From: Longimicrobiales bacterium
GTDB taxonomy: Bacteria; Gemmatimonadota; Gemmatimonadetes; Longimicrobiales; RSA9
NCBI GenBank assembly: GCA_035764935.1
Contig: DASTYK010000165.1
Span: 1-64,000 of the forward strand
Length of the DNA stretch: 64,000 bases
Reading direction: 5' to 3'
Shown here: positions 50,595 through 59,530 of the stretch, piece by piece
Position numbering within the stretch: the stretch's first letter is position 1
How the letters are laid out: each line of letters begins with the position of its first letter
Translations under genes and position numbers: made by a program
Notes under the pieces: generated by a model
What the model was told of the DNA's origin: nothing
Database searches by the model: none
What the model saw: the letters and a program-made list of their open reading frames with translations, nothing else

Positions 50595-51745
50595 AGGAGC
50601 GCGAGCCGAAAGGGGAGGTCCTCGATGAGTACATGCTCATCGAGCGTGTGCGCGCCCGCACCGCGTGGGCCGAGGCCATCGAGCACTGCGGCACCGACCG
50701 AGGCCGCGAGCGAGCCGTCACTGCCGCCGCCGGTCGCGCCTTCGCCCAGTTCCTGGCCGAGCGTGGCAGCGACATCGCGGGCCTTTTCGTAGAGCGCAAC
50801 GACGCCCGGGGTGCGCACGAGCGGTCCGCGATGCTCCGTGCGACGCACATGGACCTGCGTGCGCGCGTCGTGCGGCTGCAGCGAGAGGAGCGACTTGTGC
50901 ACGCGCTCTCCCTCTGCCGGCTCCGCGATGCGGACGTCGATCGTTGCCCACGCGTTCGCGGGGATCACGTTGCTCGCGGTGCCCGCTCCCAGCACGCCGA
51001 CATTGATGGTCGTGCCACGCGCGTGGTCCGCGAGCGCGAACACGTCTACCAGTTGCCGGGCCAGCTCGTGCGATGCGCTGATCCCGAGGCCGGGATCGAT
51101 GCCGGCATGTGCCGCCTGGCCTGTCGTCTCGAGCCGGTACGTGGCCACGCCCTTGCGGCGCGTCTTCACACCACCGTCCGGCATCGAGGGCTCGGGCACG
51201 AGCACCGCCGCAGCCGTGCGCGCATGCTCCTCGATCAGCGCGCGCGAGCTGTGCGAGCCGATCTCCTCGTCGCACGTGACGAGAAAGCGGACTGGCCGCC
51301 GCGGCCTTTCCCCGCGCTCGTGCAGCAGCGTCAGTGCTTCGACGAGCAGTGCGGCACCACCCTTCATGTCATACACGCCCGGCCCGATCGCACGCTCGCC
51401 CTCCACGCGCAACGCACCGGTACCGAATGCACCCACGGGATGAACCGTGTCGAGATGGGCGAGCAGCAGGACGGGCGCATCGTCGACTTCGCCCCGCACG
51501 TCGGCGACCAGGTTCGTGCCCAGGCCCGCCGCCTGGCGCGACGTCACTGTCGCACCGGCGGCGCGCAGGTCGGCCGCAACAGTGGACGCAAGTGAATCGA
51601 GCAATGCCGCGTGCGCGCTCGGGCTCTCCTGGGCGACATACGTCCCGAGCCGCGACAGCACGCGCTGGCGCGCCTCGTCCCAGGTCATTCCCAGCGCGGC
51701 GGTCACTGCCGCGCGATCGTGGTCCAGCGTTGATGCAGTGCTCAT
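50570..51745 (-). CDS. M20-family metallopeptidase (CPG2/glutamate carboxypeptidase-like)
   Basis: A 391-residue di-zinc peptidase. Motifs are HLDTVHP (about 96-102), GPGVYDMKGG, TCDEEIGS with the general-base pair, and AAHAGIDPGLG from the lid domain, nearest to the carboxypeptidase G2 branch. There is no signal peptide. It starts four bases after glcF. Its link to glycolate oxidation is unclear and may only be operonic. Confidence 0.88.
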   Translation of the reverse strand: MSTASTLDHDRAAVTAALGMTWDEARQRVLSRLGTYVAQESPSAHAALLDSLASTVAADLRAAGATVTSRQAAGLGTNLVADVRGEVDDAPVLLLAHLDTVHPVGAFGTGALRVEGERAIGPGVYDMKGGAALLVEALTLLHERGERPRRPVRFLVTCDEEIGSHSSRALIEEHARTAAAVLVPEPSMPDGGVKTRRKGVATYRLETTGQAAHAGIDPGLGISASHELARQLVDVFALADHARGTTINVGVLGAGTASNVIPANAWATIDVRIAEPAEGERVHKSLLSLQPHDARTQVHVRRTEHRGPLVRTPGVVALYEKARDVAATLGQELGEGATGGGSDGSLAASVGAAVLDGLGPRGAGAHTLDEHVLIEDLPFRLALLCGLLKTL

Positions 51746-51749
51746 CGGT

Positions 51750-53273
51750 TCACTCGCCTGTCACTCCCGCACGACGGTAGCTCTCGTCCAGCAACTCGAT
51801 CGGGTGCAGCACGGGCCGGTCGTCGCCCCGCAACACCAGGCCGGCACCGATCTGCATGATGCAGCCCGGGTTCGGCGTGACGACGACCTGCGCGCCCGTT
51901 CGCGCGATCGCGTCCAGCTTGTCGTTGACGATGCGGCCGCCGAGCTCGGGGTGCTGGATGCCGTACACTCCGGCACCGCCACAGCACTCCTCCGCATCCT
52001 CCAGTGGCACCAGCTCCAGTGACGGGATCGACGCGAGCACGTCCAGGGGCGCACGCGTGATGCGCTGCCCGTGATGCAGATGACAGGGTGCGTCGTACGT
52101 CACGCGCAGCGGCAGCGGTGCTCCCGCGCTCACGCCTCGCTCGACGAGGAACTCGAACAGGTCGCGCACCCTGGTCGAGAAGCGTGCCGCCCGCTCGCGC
52201 CATTCGGGGTCGCGCTCGAGCTGCGCCCCGTACTCCTTCATCATGGCGCCGCAGCCGGCAGCGTTCACGATGACGTAGTCGATGCCTGCGGCCTCGTATG
52301 CGGCGATGTTGCGGCGCGCGAGGTCGTGCGCGTCACCGAGCTTGCCCGAATGCGCGTGCAGCGCGCCGCAGCATGCCTGTTCCGGCACATCCACGATCTC
52401 ACAGCCGTTCGCGCGCAGCACGCGCAGCGTCGCTTCATTGACGCGGCCGAACAGGCCGTCCTGGACACACCCGCGCAGAATTGCGACGCGTGGACGCGCG
52501 GCACCCGCCACATCCCCCGCCTCCGTCATCTCGCCCATGCCGGTACCCATCGGCACCTCACCGGCACGGGCGTGCGGGTCCGCAAACTCGTAGTTGTCAC
52601 CGGCCGGGCTGTCGGGCCCCAGCGGTTCGCCCGGCTGCCCCAGCGCGGTACTCTGCACCGGCCCGGTGGACACCGGCTCGCGCTGCTGGTGCTGCAGCCC
52701 CGCATCCGACGAGCCGCGCCGCAGTGCAGGCCAGGGCCGCGTCGCTGCGAGCATCGCGAGGCCGGTGCGGACCGTTCCAAACCTGAGCGGCGTCAGCCGC
52801 GCGAGCGCGCCGGCCAGCCCACCGGCCCGCAGCAGCCGACCCAGGCCGGAACTGGCAAAGGACGCGCTGCGGTTCGCAAAGCCGGCCAGCAGCATCCTGG
52901 TGAGCCAGCCCGTGCCCTGCTCGGCGGCGATCACGGTACGCGCCCGCTCCAGCAGAAAGCCGTATTCGACCCCCGACGGACAGACGGTCTCACAGGCACG
53001 GCAGCCGAGACACTGATCGATGTGGCGGGCAAACGCCTCGGAGTCCGCTTCCAGGCGACCTTCCGCGACCGCCCGCATCAGGACAAGCCGGCCCCGCGGC
53101 GAGTCCGCCTCGTCACCGAGTCTGGTGTACGTCGGACATGCATTCAGGCAGAAACCGCAGTGCACGCATGCGAGCAGGCGCTCCTCCTCCGCACGCAACA
53201 CGTCCAGGGCAGTGCCCGTCCGTTCGGCCATCGCGCCCGCGGGCAGCGAGGTCGCAGCGTCGCGGCTGCTCAT
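51750..53273 (-). CDS. glcF: glycolate oxidase iron-sulfur subunit GlcF
   Basis: A 507-residue Fe-S protein. Two ferredoxin-like motifs, CVHCGFCLNACP and CLGCRACETVCP (about 36-100), hold two [4Fe-4S] clusters. The C-terminal half has two CCG domains (EQACCGALH and EECCGGAGVYG) typical of GlcF, LutA and GlpC. It carries electrons from the GlcDE flavins to quinones. A longer than usual, low-complexity linker lies at about 190-245. Overlap ATGA with glcE. A lactate-oxidising complex is an alternative role. Confidence 0.9.
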   Translation of the reverse strand: MSSRDAATSLPAGAMAERTGTALDVLRAEEERLLACVHCGFCLNACPTYTRLGDEADSPRGRLVLMRAVAEGRLEADSEAFARHIDQCLGCRACETVCPSGVEYGFLLERARTVIAAEQGTGWLTRMLLAGFANRSASFASSGLGRLLRAGGLAGALARLTPLRFGTVRTGLAMLAATRPWPALRRGSSDAGLQHQQREPVSTGPVQSTALGQPGEPLGPDSPAGDNYEFADPHARAGEVPMGTGMGEMTEAGDVAGAARPRVAILRGCVQDGLFGRVNEATLRVLRANGCEIVDVPEQACCGALHAHSGKLGDAHDLARRNIAAYEAAGIDYVIVNAAGCGAMMKEYGAQLERDPEWRERAARFSTRVRDLFEFLVERGVSAGAPLPLRVTYDAPCHLHHGQRITRAPLDVLASIPSLELVPLEDAEECCGGAGVYGIQHPELGGRIVNDKLDAIARTGAQVVVTPNPGCIMQIGAGLVLRGDDRPVLHPIELLDESYRRAGVTGE

Positions 53274-54583
53274 GGCCACCGGCCCGGTGCGAGGACCCCG
53301 GCCGGGTCGAACACGCGCTTCAGGCCGCTTTCCAGCCGCTGCGTGACCTCGTCCCCCGGGGATCGTGCCTGCACCCGCTCCTGCAGCGATGCGGGCGCAC
53401 ATTCCAGCACCACGGTGCCCCCCGCCGCCTCCGTCTGCTCTCGCAGAGCCGTCAGCGGCCCGGCAACGTGATCGAGGTCGAACGCCGCCGACGGCCACAG
53501 GCGGACCATTCCGCTGCGTGCGTGCGCGGCCACGTGCCAGTCTTCCAATCTGGTGTCGGACGCGGAGATAAACGAAAGACACCGCTCCAGTACGGCGGGC
53601 AGGTCGGAGGACACCCCGGCCACGCGTATGAGCGGACGCGCCTGCAGCTCCAGGCGGGCCAGCCCGTCCCAGGCGGGGCTCGCCAGGTCGCGGTACTCGA
53701 CCCCTGCCGCGCTCCCGGCGATGCGGACCGCCGCCGCGGTGAGCTCCGCGGGCCCGCCCCGCAGCCGCAGCGCCAGTGTCCAGTCGCGTGGCAGGCCAAG
53801 GCTTGCGGCCGTGGCCGGGGCCAGCAGCTCCGCCGCCGCCGCTCCCATATCCTGAAGTCCGACAAGCATTTGCAGAACCGCCGGCAGCTCTCCGGAGAGC
53901 GCGAACGAGCGCTCGGCGGCCGGCCGCGCGCGGACGCGCAGCCAGACGTGAGTGATGACACCCAGCGTGCCGCGGCTGCCGGTCAGCAGCCGGACGGCGT
54001 CGTAGCCTGCGACGTTCTTGACGACGCGTCCGCCGAAGCGAAGTGACCGGCCGTCGCCGGAAACGGCCTCGATGCCGAGCACGTGATCGCGCGGCGTGCC
54101 GGCCGAGGCGCGGAGAGGTCCCGCCGCGGCGAGCGCGATCGTGGCGCCGATCGTTGCGTCCGGGTGATGCGGCGGATCCAGGGTGAGCTCCTGGCCGTGG
54201 GCGGCGAGTCGCTGCTGCACGGCGTCCAGGGGAACGCCGGCCCCAGCACCGATCACGAGGTCCGCCGGTTCGCTCTCGAGCCGGCTGGTGAGCCGGCGCG
54301 CGGACAGGATGATGTCGGCGGGACGCGCGGGCGCGCGCCCGTGATCCAGCCAGGTGCCGGCACCCGCCGGCTCGACGGTCCATCCTTCCGCACTGCAGAG
54401 TGCGAGCACGGCCGCCACGGCGTCACTGTCGTGCGGCGAAACGAGCGCCCGGGGCACGCGACCGTGCACGCGCCACTGTGCGGGCGCCGGCTCGACCGCA
54501 TCACCACCCGCGGCGCGGCGCAGTGCGTCGAGCATGGCCTCGGCGCCGTGCACGCCGTGCGTCCCGTGCGCTGCCTCGATCAC
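53270..54583 (-). CDS. glcE: glycolate oxidase FAD-binding subunit GlcE
   Basis: A 437-residue PCMH-type FAD protein. The HHPDATIGATIALAAAGPLRASAG segment (split here at the pyrophosphate loop) and VKNVAGYDAVRLLTGSRGTLGVI are typical of GlcE, which lacks the full catalytic set of GlcD and works only beside it. A GTG at 54583 overlaps the glcD stop by four bases; glcF follows with a four-base overlap. Confidence 0.88.
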   Translation of the reverse strand: MIEAAHGTHGVHGAEAMLDALRRAAGGDAVEPAPAQWRVHGRVPRALVSPHDSDAVAAVLALCSAEGWTVEPAGAGTWLDHGRAPARPADIILSARRLTSRLESEPADLVIGAGAGVPLDAVQQRLAAHGQELTLDPPHHPDATIGATIALAAAGPLRASAGTPRDHVLGIEAVSGDGRSLRFGGRVVKNVAGYDAVRLLTGSRGTLGVITHVWLRVRARPAAERSFALSGELPAVLQMLVGLQDMGAAAAELLAPATAASLGLPRDWTLALRLRGGPAELTAAAVRIAGSAAGVEYRDLASPAWDGLARLELQARPLIRVAGVSSDLPAVLERCLSFISASDTRLEDWHVAAHARSGMVRLWPSAAFDLDHVAGPLTALREQTEAAGGTVVLECAPASLQERVQARSPGDEVTQRLESGLKRVFDPAGVLAPGRWP

Positions 54584-56079
54584 GTGCCGACCTCGGCGTG
54601 CACGTGGGTGCCCGGCCCGGCCCATTCACGGCAGACCCGGACGGGCAGGATCTTCGCCGGATTCGCGAGCCCGGTGGGATCGAACACGCGGCGGATGGAG
54701 CACATGCACTCGAGGGTGTCGTCGTCGAAGATCAGCTCCATGTACGCGCGCTTGTCGAGCCCGACGCCGTGCTCACCGGTAATCGTACCGCCCATGTCGA
54801 CGCACGCCTGCATCATCGCCTTGGATGCCTTCTCCACGCGCTCGACGAGCGCCGGGTCGCGCCGGTCGAAGGGGATCGTCGGGTGCAGGTTGCCGTCACC
54901 GGCGTGGAACGTGTTGCAAAGCACGAGATCGTACTGTGCGGCGATGCGGTAGCAGGCGGCGAGTGCTTCAGGCAGGCGGCTGCGGGGCACCACGGCATCC
55001 TGCACCAGGATGTCCGGCGCGAGGCGGCCCATCGCCCCGAAGGCTTTCTTCCGCGCGTGCCACAGCTTCTGCCGCTCCGCCTCGTCCTCCGCGATGCGCA
55101 CCTCGCGCGCGCGATGCGCGTTGCAGATCGCCAGCGCGCGCTCCACGTCGGCTTCGACGGCCGCTGCGGTGCCGTCGAACTCGATCACGAGTGCACCCGC
55201 CACGTCGGTGGGCATGCCGGCAGCGTAGACGCTCGCCTCGACCGCGATGATCGCCTGTCGATCCACCATTTCCAGCGCGGCAGGCAGCAGACCATCCGCG
55301 ATGATCGCGCTGACCGTCTGCGTCGCATCATCGATGTCATCGTAGAGCGCGAGCATCGTGCGGACGCGCTCCGGCAGCGGTTCCAGCCGCACCTCGATCT
55401 CGGTGGCGATGCCGAACGTGCCCTCGCTGCCGATGAACAGGCCGAGCAGATCGTAACCCTGCTCCCGCCCCGCTCCTCCCAGCCGGACCACCTCGCCCGT
55501 CGGCAGGACGACCGTGGCGCCGAGGATGTGGTTCAACGTTACGCCGTACTTGAGACAGTGCGGTCCGCCGGCGTTCTCGGCGACGTTTCCGCCGACGGTG
55601 CACGCCGTCTGCGAGCTCGGGTCCGGCGCGTAGTACAGGCCGTGCGGCGTCGCCTGGCGCGTCAGCTCCACGTTCACGACGCCCGGCTGAACGCGTGCGC
55701 GGTGATTCTGCGGATCCATCTCCAGGATGCTGTCCATCTTCGCGGTCGAGACGAGCACGGCTCCCCTGAGCGCCAGTGCGCCACCCGAGAGACCGGTGCC
55801 TGCACCGCGCGCGACCCACGGGATGCCGGCCTCGTGCAGCACGCGGATCACCGCAGCGGTTTCCGCAGTGTCGCGGGGCGCGACCACCGCACACGGCCGT
55901 TCGCGGTACGCCGTGAGGCCGTCCGATTCGTAGACGAGCAGCGCACCGGGATTCCGGATCACGCTGGAGTCGCCGACAATGCCGATCAGCCGGTCCGCGA
56001 CGTCCGCCGGGAGCGTGACTCGCTCGATCGTGCTCATCGCATGGCTGGGCGCATGTGAGCTGCCATCCGGTTCGTCCAT
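54580..56079 (-). CDS. glcD: glycolate oxidase catalytic FAD subunit GlcD
   Basis: A 499-residue flavoprotein, as long as E. coli GlcD. It contains ARGAGTGLSGGA (FAD pyrophosphate loop), CTVGGNVAENAGGPHCLKYG, GSEGTFGI and the C-terminal FHAGDGNLHP and GEHGVG motifs with metal- and substrate-binding histidines. It oxidises glycolate or D-lactate. The ATG at 56079 is used; the ATG at 56037 (MSTIERV) is a good alternative. Neither has a strong ribosome-binding site. Confidence 0.92.
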   Translation of the reverse strand: MDEPDGSSHAPSHAMSTIERVTLPADVADRLIGIVGDSSVIRNPGALLVYESDGLTAYRERPCAVVAPRDTAETAAVIRVLHEAGIPWVARGAGTGLSGGALALRGAVLVSTAKMDSILEMDPQNHRARVQPGVVNVELTRQATPHGLYYAPDPSSQTACTVGGNVAENAGGPHCLKYGVTLNHILGATVVLPTGEVVRLGGAGREQGYDLLGLFIGSEGTFGIATEIEVRLEPLPERVRTMLALYDDIDDATQTVSAIIADGLLPAALEMVDRQAIIAVEASVYAAGMPTDVAGALVIEFDGTAAAVEADVERALAICNAHRAREVRIAEDEAERQKLWHARKKAFGAMGRLAPDILVQDAVVPRSRLPEALAACYRIAAQYDLVLCNTFHAGDGNLHPTIPFDRRDPALVERVEKASKAMMQACVDMGGTITGEHGVGLDKRAYMELIFDDDTLECMCSIRRVFDPTGLANPAKILPVRVCREWAGPGTHVHAEVGT

Positions 56080-56086
56080 CCTCGAC

Positions 56087-56809
56087 TCATCCGACCTCGA
56101 CGCCCAGGTAGTCCAGGTACGCCTCGAGTGTCGAGCGTGTCCACGCGCGCAGGGCCGGAGGCACGGCGTCGCCGTACACGGCGTCGACCAGCGCTTCCCG
56201 GTCGCGGATCCCCGCGGCCAGGGCCGACCGTACCTGCTCCAGCCGCTCGATCCGGTGCGCCCGGTAGCGCTCGAACGCCCCGGCCGGATCCGTAAACTCA
56301 AGTCCGTGAGCAGGATACAGGATCCGAGCACCCAGCGTCCGCAACCGCTCGAGGGAGTCGAGGTACGCCCGGAGATCGCCCCCCTCGGCCGGCGCGACCA
56401 GTGCCGTGTCCAGCCCGCCCATCATGAGGTCACCGACGAAGATAGCCGCCGCGTCCGGCCAGTGCAGCGCCACGTGGTCGGGCGTGTGACCCGGGGTCGG
56501 CACTGCGCGCAGCTCACCGGCGTCGGTCGGGATCACGTCACCCGCCCCCAGTGTGCCCGCGGCATGGCTGCGGATCTCGGCGCCGAGCAGGCGCGCGAGC
56601 TCAGGGGCACCCGCCGCGTGGTCGGCATGCTGATGGGTGAGGAGTATGACGGCGTCGCCGTCACCCACCGCTGTCGCAAGGCTGGCCAGGTGCGATGGAT
56701 CGGCGGGTCCCGGATCGATGATCGCCACACGGCTGCGGCCGACGACGTACGTCCGCGTGCCGTCGAGCGTCATCGGGGAGGGGTTGGGCGCGAGCAGCGT
56801 GCGCAGCAT
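56087..56809 (-). CDS. metallo-beta-lactamase-fold hydrolase (LACTB2-like)
   Basis: A 240-residue MBL-fold protein. The opening LLAPNPSPMTLDGTRTYVVG and IDPGP are typical of the LACTB2/hydroxyacylglutathione-hydrolase-like branch. The metal motif HQHADH is at 59-64, followed by GHTPDH and GDLMMGGLD. Two zinc ions and thioester, ester or nucleic-acid substrates are possible. It precedes glcD by seven bases as the first gene of the operon. The 56810-56932 spacer holds no further gene. Confidence 0.83.
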   Translation of the reverse strand: MLRTLLAPNPSPMTLDGTRTYVVGRSRVAIIDPGPADPSHLASLATAVGDGDAVILLTHQHADHAAGAPELARLLGAEIRSHAAGTLGAGDVIPTDAGELRAVPTPGHTPDHVALHWPDAAAIFVGDLMMGGLDTALVAPAEGGDLRAYLDSLERLRTLGARILYPAHGLEFTDPAGAFERYRAHRIERLEQVRSALAAGIRDREALVDAVYGDAVPPALRAWTRSTLEAYLDYLGVEVG

Positions 56810-56932
56810 CAGCGGATCGGTGTGACGACCCGGGCGGCCGGGAGAGTCCGTGCGCTGTGAGGACGGGCGCAGCGCGCCCGGGGTGCGTGCTGCAATGGGC
56901 CGGCACCGGCAGGCGATGCCGGCCACACCGCC

Positions 56933-57403
56933 TTAGAGCCGCTCGGCGACGAAGACTTCCGCCAGCTTGTCGGAGATCAGCTCGAGGCTTTCCTGCGCGC
57001 TCTTCGTGAAGCAGTCCTTCTGCCGGCAGTCGATGTCGATCTGCCCGAAGATCTCATCCCCGGCACGGATCAGGACCACCAGCTCCGACTTGGTGCGCGG
57101 GCTGCACGCCAGGTAGTTGTCGATCGCCGTGACGTCGGGAACGTTCTGGTTCTTCTTCTCGGCGACCGCCGTGCCGCAAACACCCTGGCCCACCGGGATC
57201 TTCGCGTGCTCCGTCGACTCACCCATGTAATTGTGCAGCCACAGCTCGTTGTCGCCCTCGTTGAAGAGGTAGACGCCCACGAAGTTGTAGCTGGACTCCG
57301 ACGCCTTGATCTGCTTCACCGTCTCGCGCAGGATCGCGTCCGAGAGGTACCCCTCGTCGCGCATCTCCTGGATCTTCTTCACCATCTGACCGGCATCAAC
57401 CAT
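56933..57403 (-). CDS. GAF-domain protein, free methionine-(R)-sulfoxide reductase-like
   Basis: A 156-residue cytoplasmic protein made of a single GAF domain. GQGVCGTAVAEKK with C76 and YLACSPRTKSELVV with C100 match the cysteine-bearing segments of fRMsr (GVCG and AC-x-x-x-x-SE). D124 and C126 follow in IDIDC. It may repair oxidised free methionine or act as a redox GAF sensor. The ATG at 57403 is chosen; the frame upstream is a proline- and glycine-rich, hairpin-prone spacer. Confidence 0.75.
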   Translation of the reverse strand: MVDAGQMVKKIQEMRDEGYLSDAILRETVKQIKASESSYNFVGVYLFNEGDNELWLHNYMGESTEHAKIPVGQGVCGTAVAEKKNQNVPDVTAIDNYLACSPRTKSELVVLIRAGDEIFGQIDIDCRQKDCFTKSAQESLELISDKLAEVFVAERL

Positions 57404-57530
57404 CGTGTCCGAACCTCTGTTGCTGCCCGCGCTCGGCGCGGGCGGATTGTACGGCGCCTGGATGCCTGTTGCCCGGTACGCGCCGCAGCGCACCGGGCGG
57501 CAAAGTCCTGTTTCGGGTACTGCGGGCCGG

Positions 57531-57553
57531 GGCCCCGGGCCCGGGCCGGGGCC
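57531..57553. other. GC-only hairpin between kynB-like and GAF genes
   Basis: GGCCCCGG and CCGGGGCC form an eight-base stem around GCCCGGG, inside a run composed only of G and C. It separates the stop at 57614 from the start at 57403 on the leftward strand and may act as an mRNA-stabilising or pausing element. Confidence 0.45.
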
Positions 57554-57613
57554 TGGAGCGGCGGGTGGCGCTGCGCGCGTCCGCTGTTCCTCGACCCCCG
57601 TCATCGCGTGCTT

Positions 57614-58273
57614 CTAGGCCTGCTCCAGCTCGAGGAGCACGGCGCGGACCGGGGCGCTGTCCGCCTCCGTCAGCCGCAGCGGCAGTGCCACCAGCGAATA
57701 CCGCCCGGCCGGTACGTCGCTCAGCACGACGTTCTCGATGATCACGACGTCGCCTGCCTGCAGCAACCGGTGCGACTCCAGCGTCTTCGATCCGAACGTG
57801 TCGATCGACGGCGACTCGGTCGCGACCAGCTTCACACCGGCATCGGCGCACGCGCGCGCCAGCGCCGGCGTCACTGCCGGGAACGGATCCGGAAACCGGC
57901 CCGGCACGAACTGCTCGAAGCAGCGGAACAGCAGCCGCTCTTCTGTGCCCGCGTCGATGCCGTCCAGGAGATCGACGTCGAGCGCCTCGCGGCCACGGGC
58001 ATCGATCACGCGCGCGCGGCCGATCAGGTGCTCGAGCGGCACGCTGGCCGCGGTCCCGCCGCCGTCCTCGAAATGCAGCGGGCCGTCCATGTGCGTGCCG
58101 GCATGCACGCTCAGGCAGAGCGATGCGACGTTCACGCTGTCGCCCCGCTCCCGGCGCATCGTCCAGTCCATGGAGACCTCGCGGTCCCCCGGCCACACCG
58201 CAGTCCGCTCGTCGAGCGGCTGCGTGATGTCGTGGATGCGACGGATCCGTGCACCTCCGGAGCCGAGCAACAT
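57614..58273 (-). CDS. cyclase-family/kynurenine formamidase-like hydrolase
   Basis: A 219-residue KynB-type zinc hydrolase. HAGTHMDGPLHF places H57, H61, D63 and H67 as metal ligands. ESPSIDTF and the later SHRLLQAG complete the family pattern. N-formylkynurenine is the classic substrate. No other kynurenine genes are near, so another cyclic amide or ester is possible. It follows the M42 gene by five bases. Confidence 0.85.
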   Translation of the reverse strand: MLLGSGGARIRRIHDITQPLDERTAVWPGDREVSMDWTMRRERGDSVNVASLCLSVHAGTHMDGPLHFEDGGGTAASVPLEHLIGRARVIDARGREALDVDLLDGIDAGTEERLLFRCFEQFVPGRFPDPFPAVTPALARACADAGVKLVATESPSIDTFGSKTLESHRLLQAGDVVIIENVVLSDVPAGRYSLVALPLRLTEADSAPVRAVLLELEQA

Positions 58274-58278
58274 AACCG

Positions 58279-59349
58279 TCAGCGGGGCACGAAGTCCACG
58301 TCGCCCGCCAGGTCACGGCAGAATGCCGCGATCAGCCTGGCCGCCGCATCCAGGTCCTTCCGGCTGACCAGCTCGTTGGGCGAGTGCATGTACCGGTTGG
58401 GCACCGACACGATGCCGGTCGGCACACCCGCGCGCGACAGGTAGATCGCGTCTGCGTCGGTGGACGTGAAGCGGGGCGATGCACTGATCGTGTACGGGAT
58501 CGACTCGCGCTCCGCCGCGGCGACCAGCCGCTCGAACACGACCGGGTGCGCAGCGGAGCCGCGCGTCAGCACGGGCCCACCCCCGACCCTGTGCTCGCCC
58601 AGCTCCTTCTTTTCCATGTCGGGCGAATCGGTCGCGAACGTGACGTCGACCACGATCGCGACCTGCGGGTCCAGCGAGTACGCACTGGTCCGCGCTCCTC
58701 CGCCGCTGTAGCCGATCTCCTCCTGGGCGGTCGCGACCGCTGCGACCTGCGCGGCGGGCCGGTCCTGCGCCAGCAGCCGCAGCGCCTCCAGCACGACGAA
58801 CGCGCCAATGCGGTTGTCGATCGACCGGCTGACGATCAGGTCCTGGTCCAGCTCGAGCAGCTTCTGATCGATGACGCCGGGATCGCCCACGCGCACGCCG
58901 CGCTCCAGCGCGCGGTCCTTCTTCCCCGCGCCGATGTCGATCCACAGGTCGGTGATCTTGGACGCCTTTTCGCGCGCGTCCCCCTTGATCAGGTGGATCG
59001 GCTTCTTGCCGATCACGCCGTGCACCGGCCCGCTGCGTGTCAGCACGATGACGCGCTGCGCGACGAGCACCTGCGGATCCCAGCCGCCGATGCCTTCGAA
59101 GTAGAGGTAGCCTTCATCGTCGACGTGCGTGACCATGATGCCGATCTCGTCGATGTGGCCGGCCAGCATGACACGCGGGTTGCCCTCGGAGTTGAGCAGC
59201 GCGACGGAGTTGCCGCTGACATCGGCGCGGACCTCGTCCGCGATGCGGCCGGCTTCCTCGCGCCAGACGGCGGCTGCCGGCGCTTCGAAGCCGGACGGCG
59301 CCGGGGTATCGAGCAGCCGCTTCAGGAACTCGAACGAATTGCTGTCCAC
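58279..59349 (-). CDS. M42-family aminopeptidase (glutamyl aminopeptidase/FrvX-like)
   Basis: A 356-residue cobalt or zinc aminopeptidase that usually forms a dodecamer. Motifs are AGHIDEIGIM (first metal histidine and aspartate), SRSIDNRIGAF (bridging aspartate), AQEEIGYSGGG (catalytic glutamates), VVDVTFA and the C-terminal MHSPNE histidine. It acts on intracellular peptides, in step with the secreted S9 enzymes. It starts at GTG and is divergent from the S9A gene across 181 bases. Confidence 0.92.
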   Translation of the reverse strand: MDSNSFEFLKRLLDTPAPSGFEAPAAAVWREEAGRIADEVRADVSGNSVALLNSEGNPRVMLAGHIDEIGIMVTHVDDEGYLYFEGIGGWDPQVLVAQRVIVLTRSGPVHGVIGKKPIHLIKGDAREKASKITDLWIDIGAGKKDRALERGVRVGDPGVIDQKLLELDQDLIVSRSIDNRIGAFVVLEALRLLAQDRPAAQVAAVATAQEEIGYSGGGARTSAYSLDPQVAIVVDVTFATDSPDMEKKELGEHRVGGGPVLTRGSAAHPVVFERLVAAAERESIPYTISASPRFTSTDADAIYLSRAGVPTGIVSVPNRYMHSPNELVSRKDLDAAARLIAAFCRDLAGDVDFVPR

Positions 59350-59530
59350 GGGAACGACGTCTCCTGGAAGATCGGATCAGGGGCGGCCAACGATAGGGCG
59401 GAGCGCGGCAGCGACGCAACGGTGGGACAGCAGGCGGCTGATCTGGCGGGCGGCCCCTGTAATCCCTGCGCCCGTGCGGAATTCCGCGGAGCGCGGCATA
59501 TTCGGGCACCATCCCGAAGGAGAACCAGCC

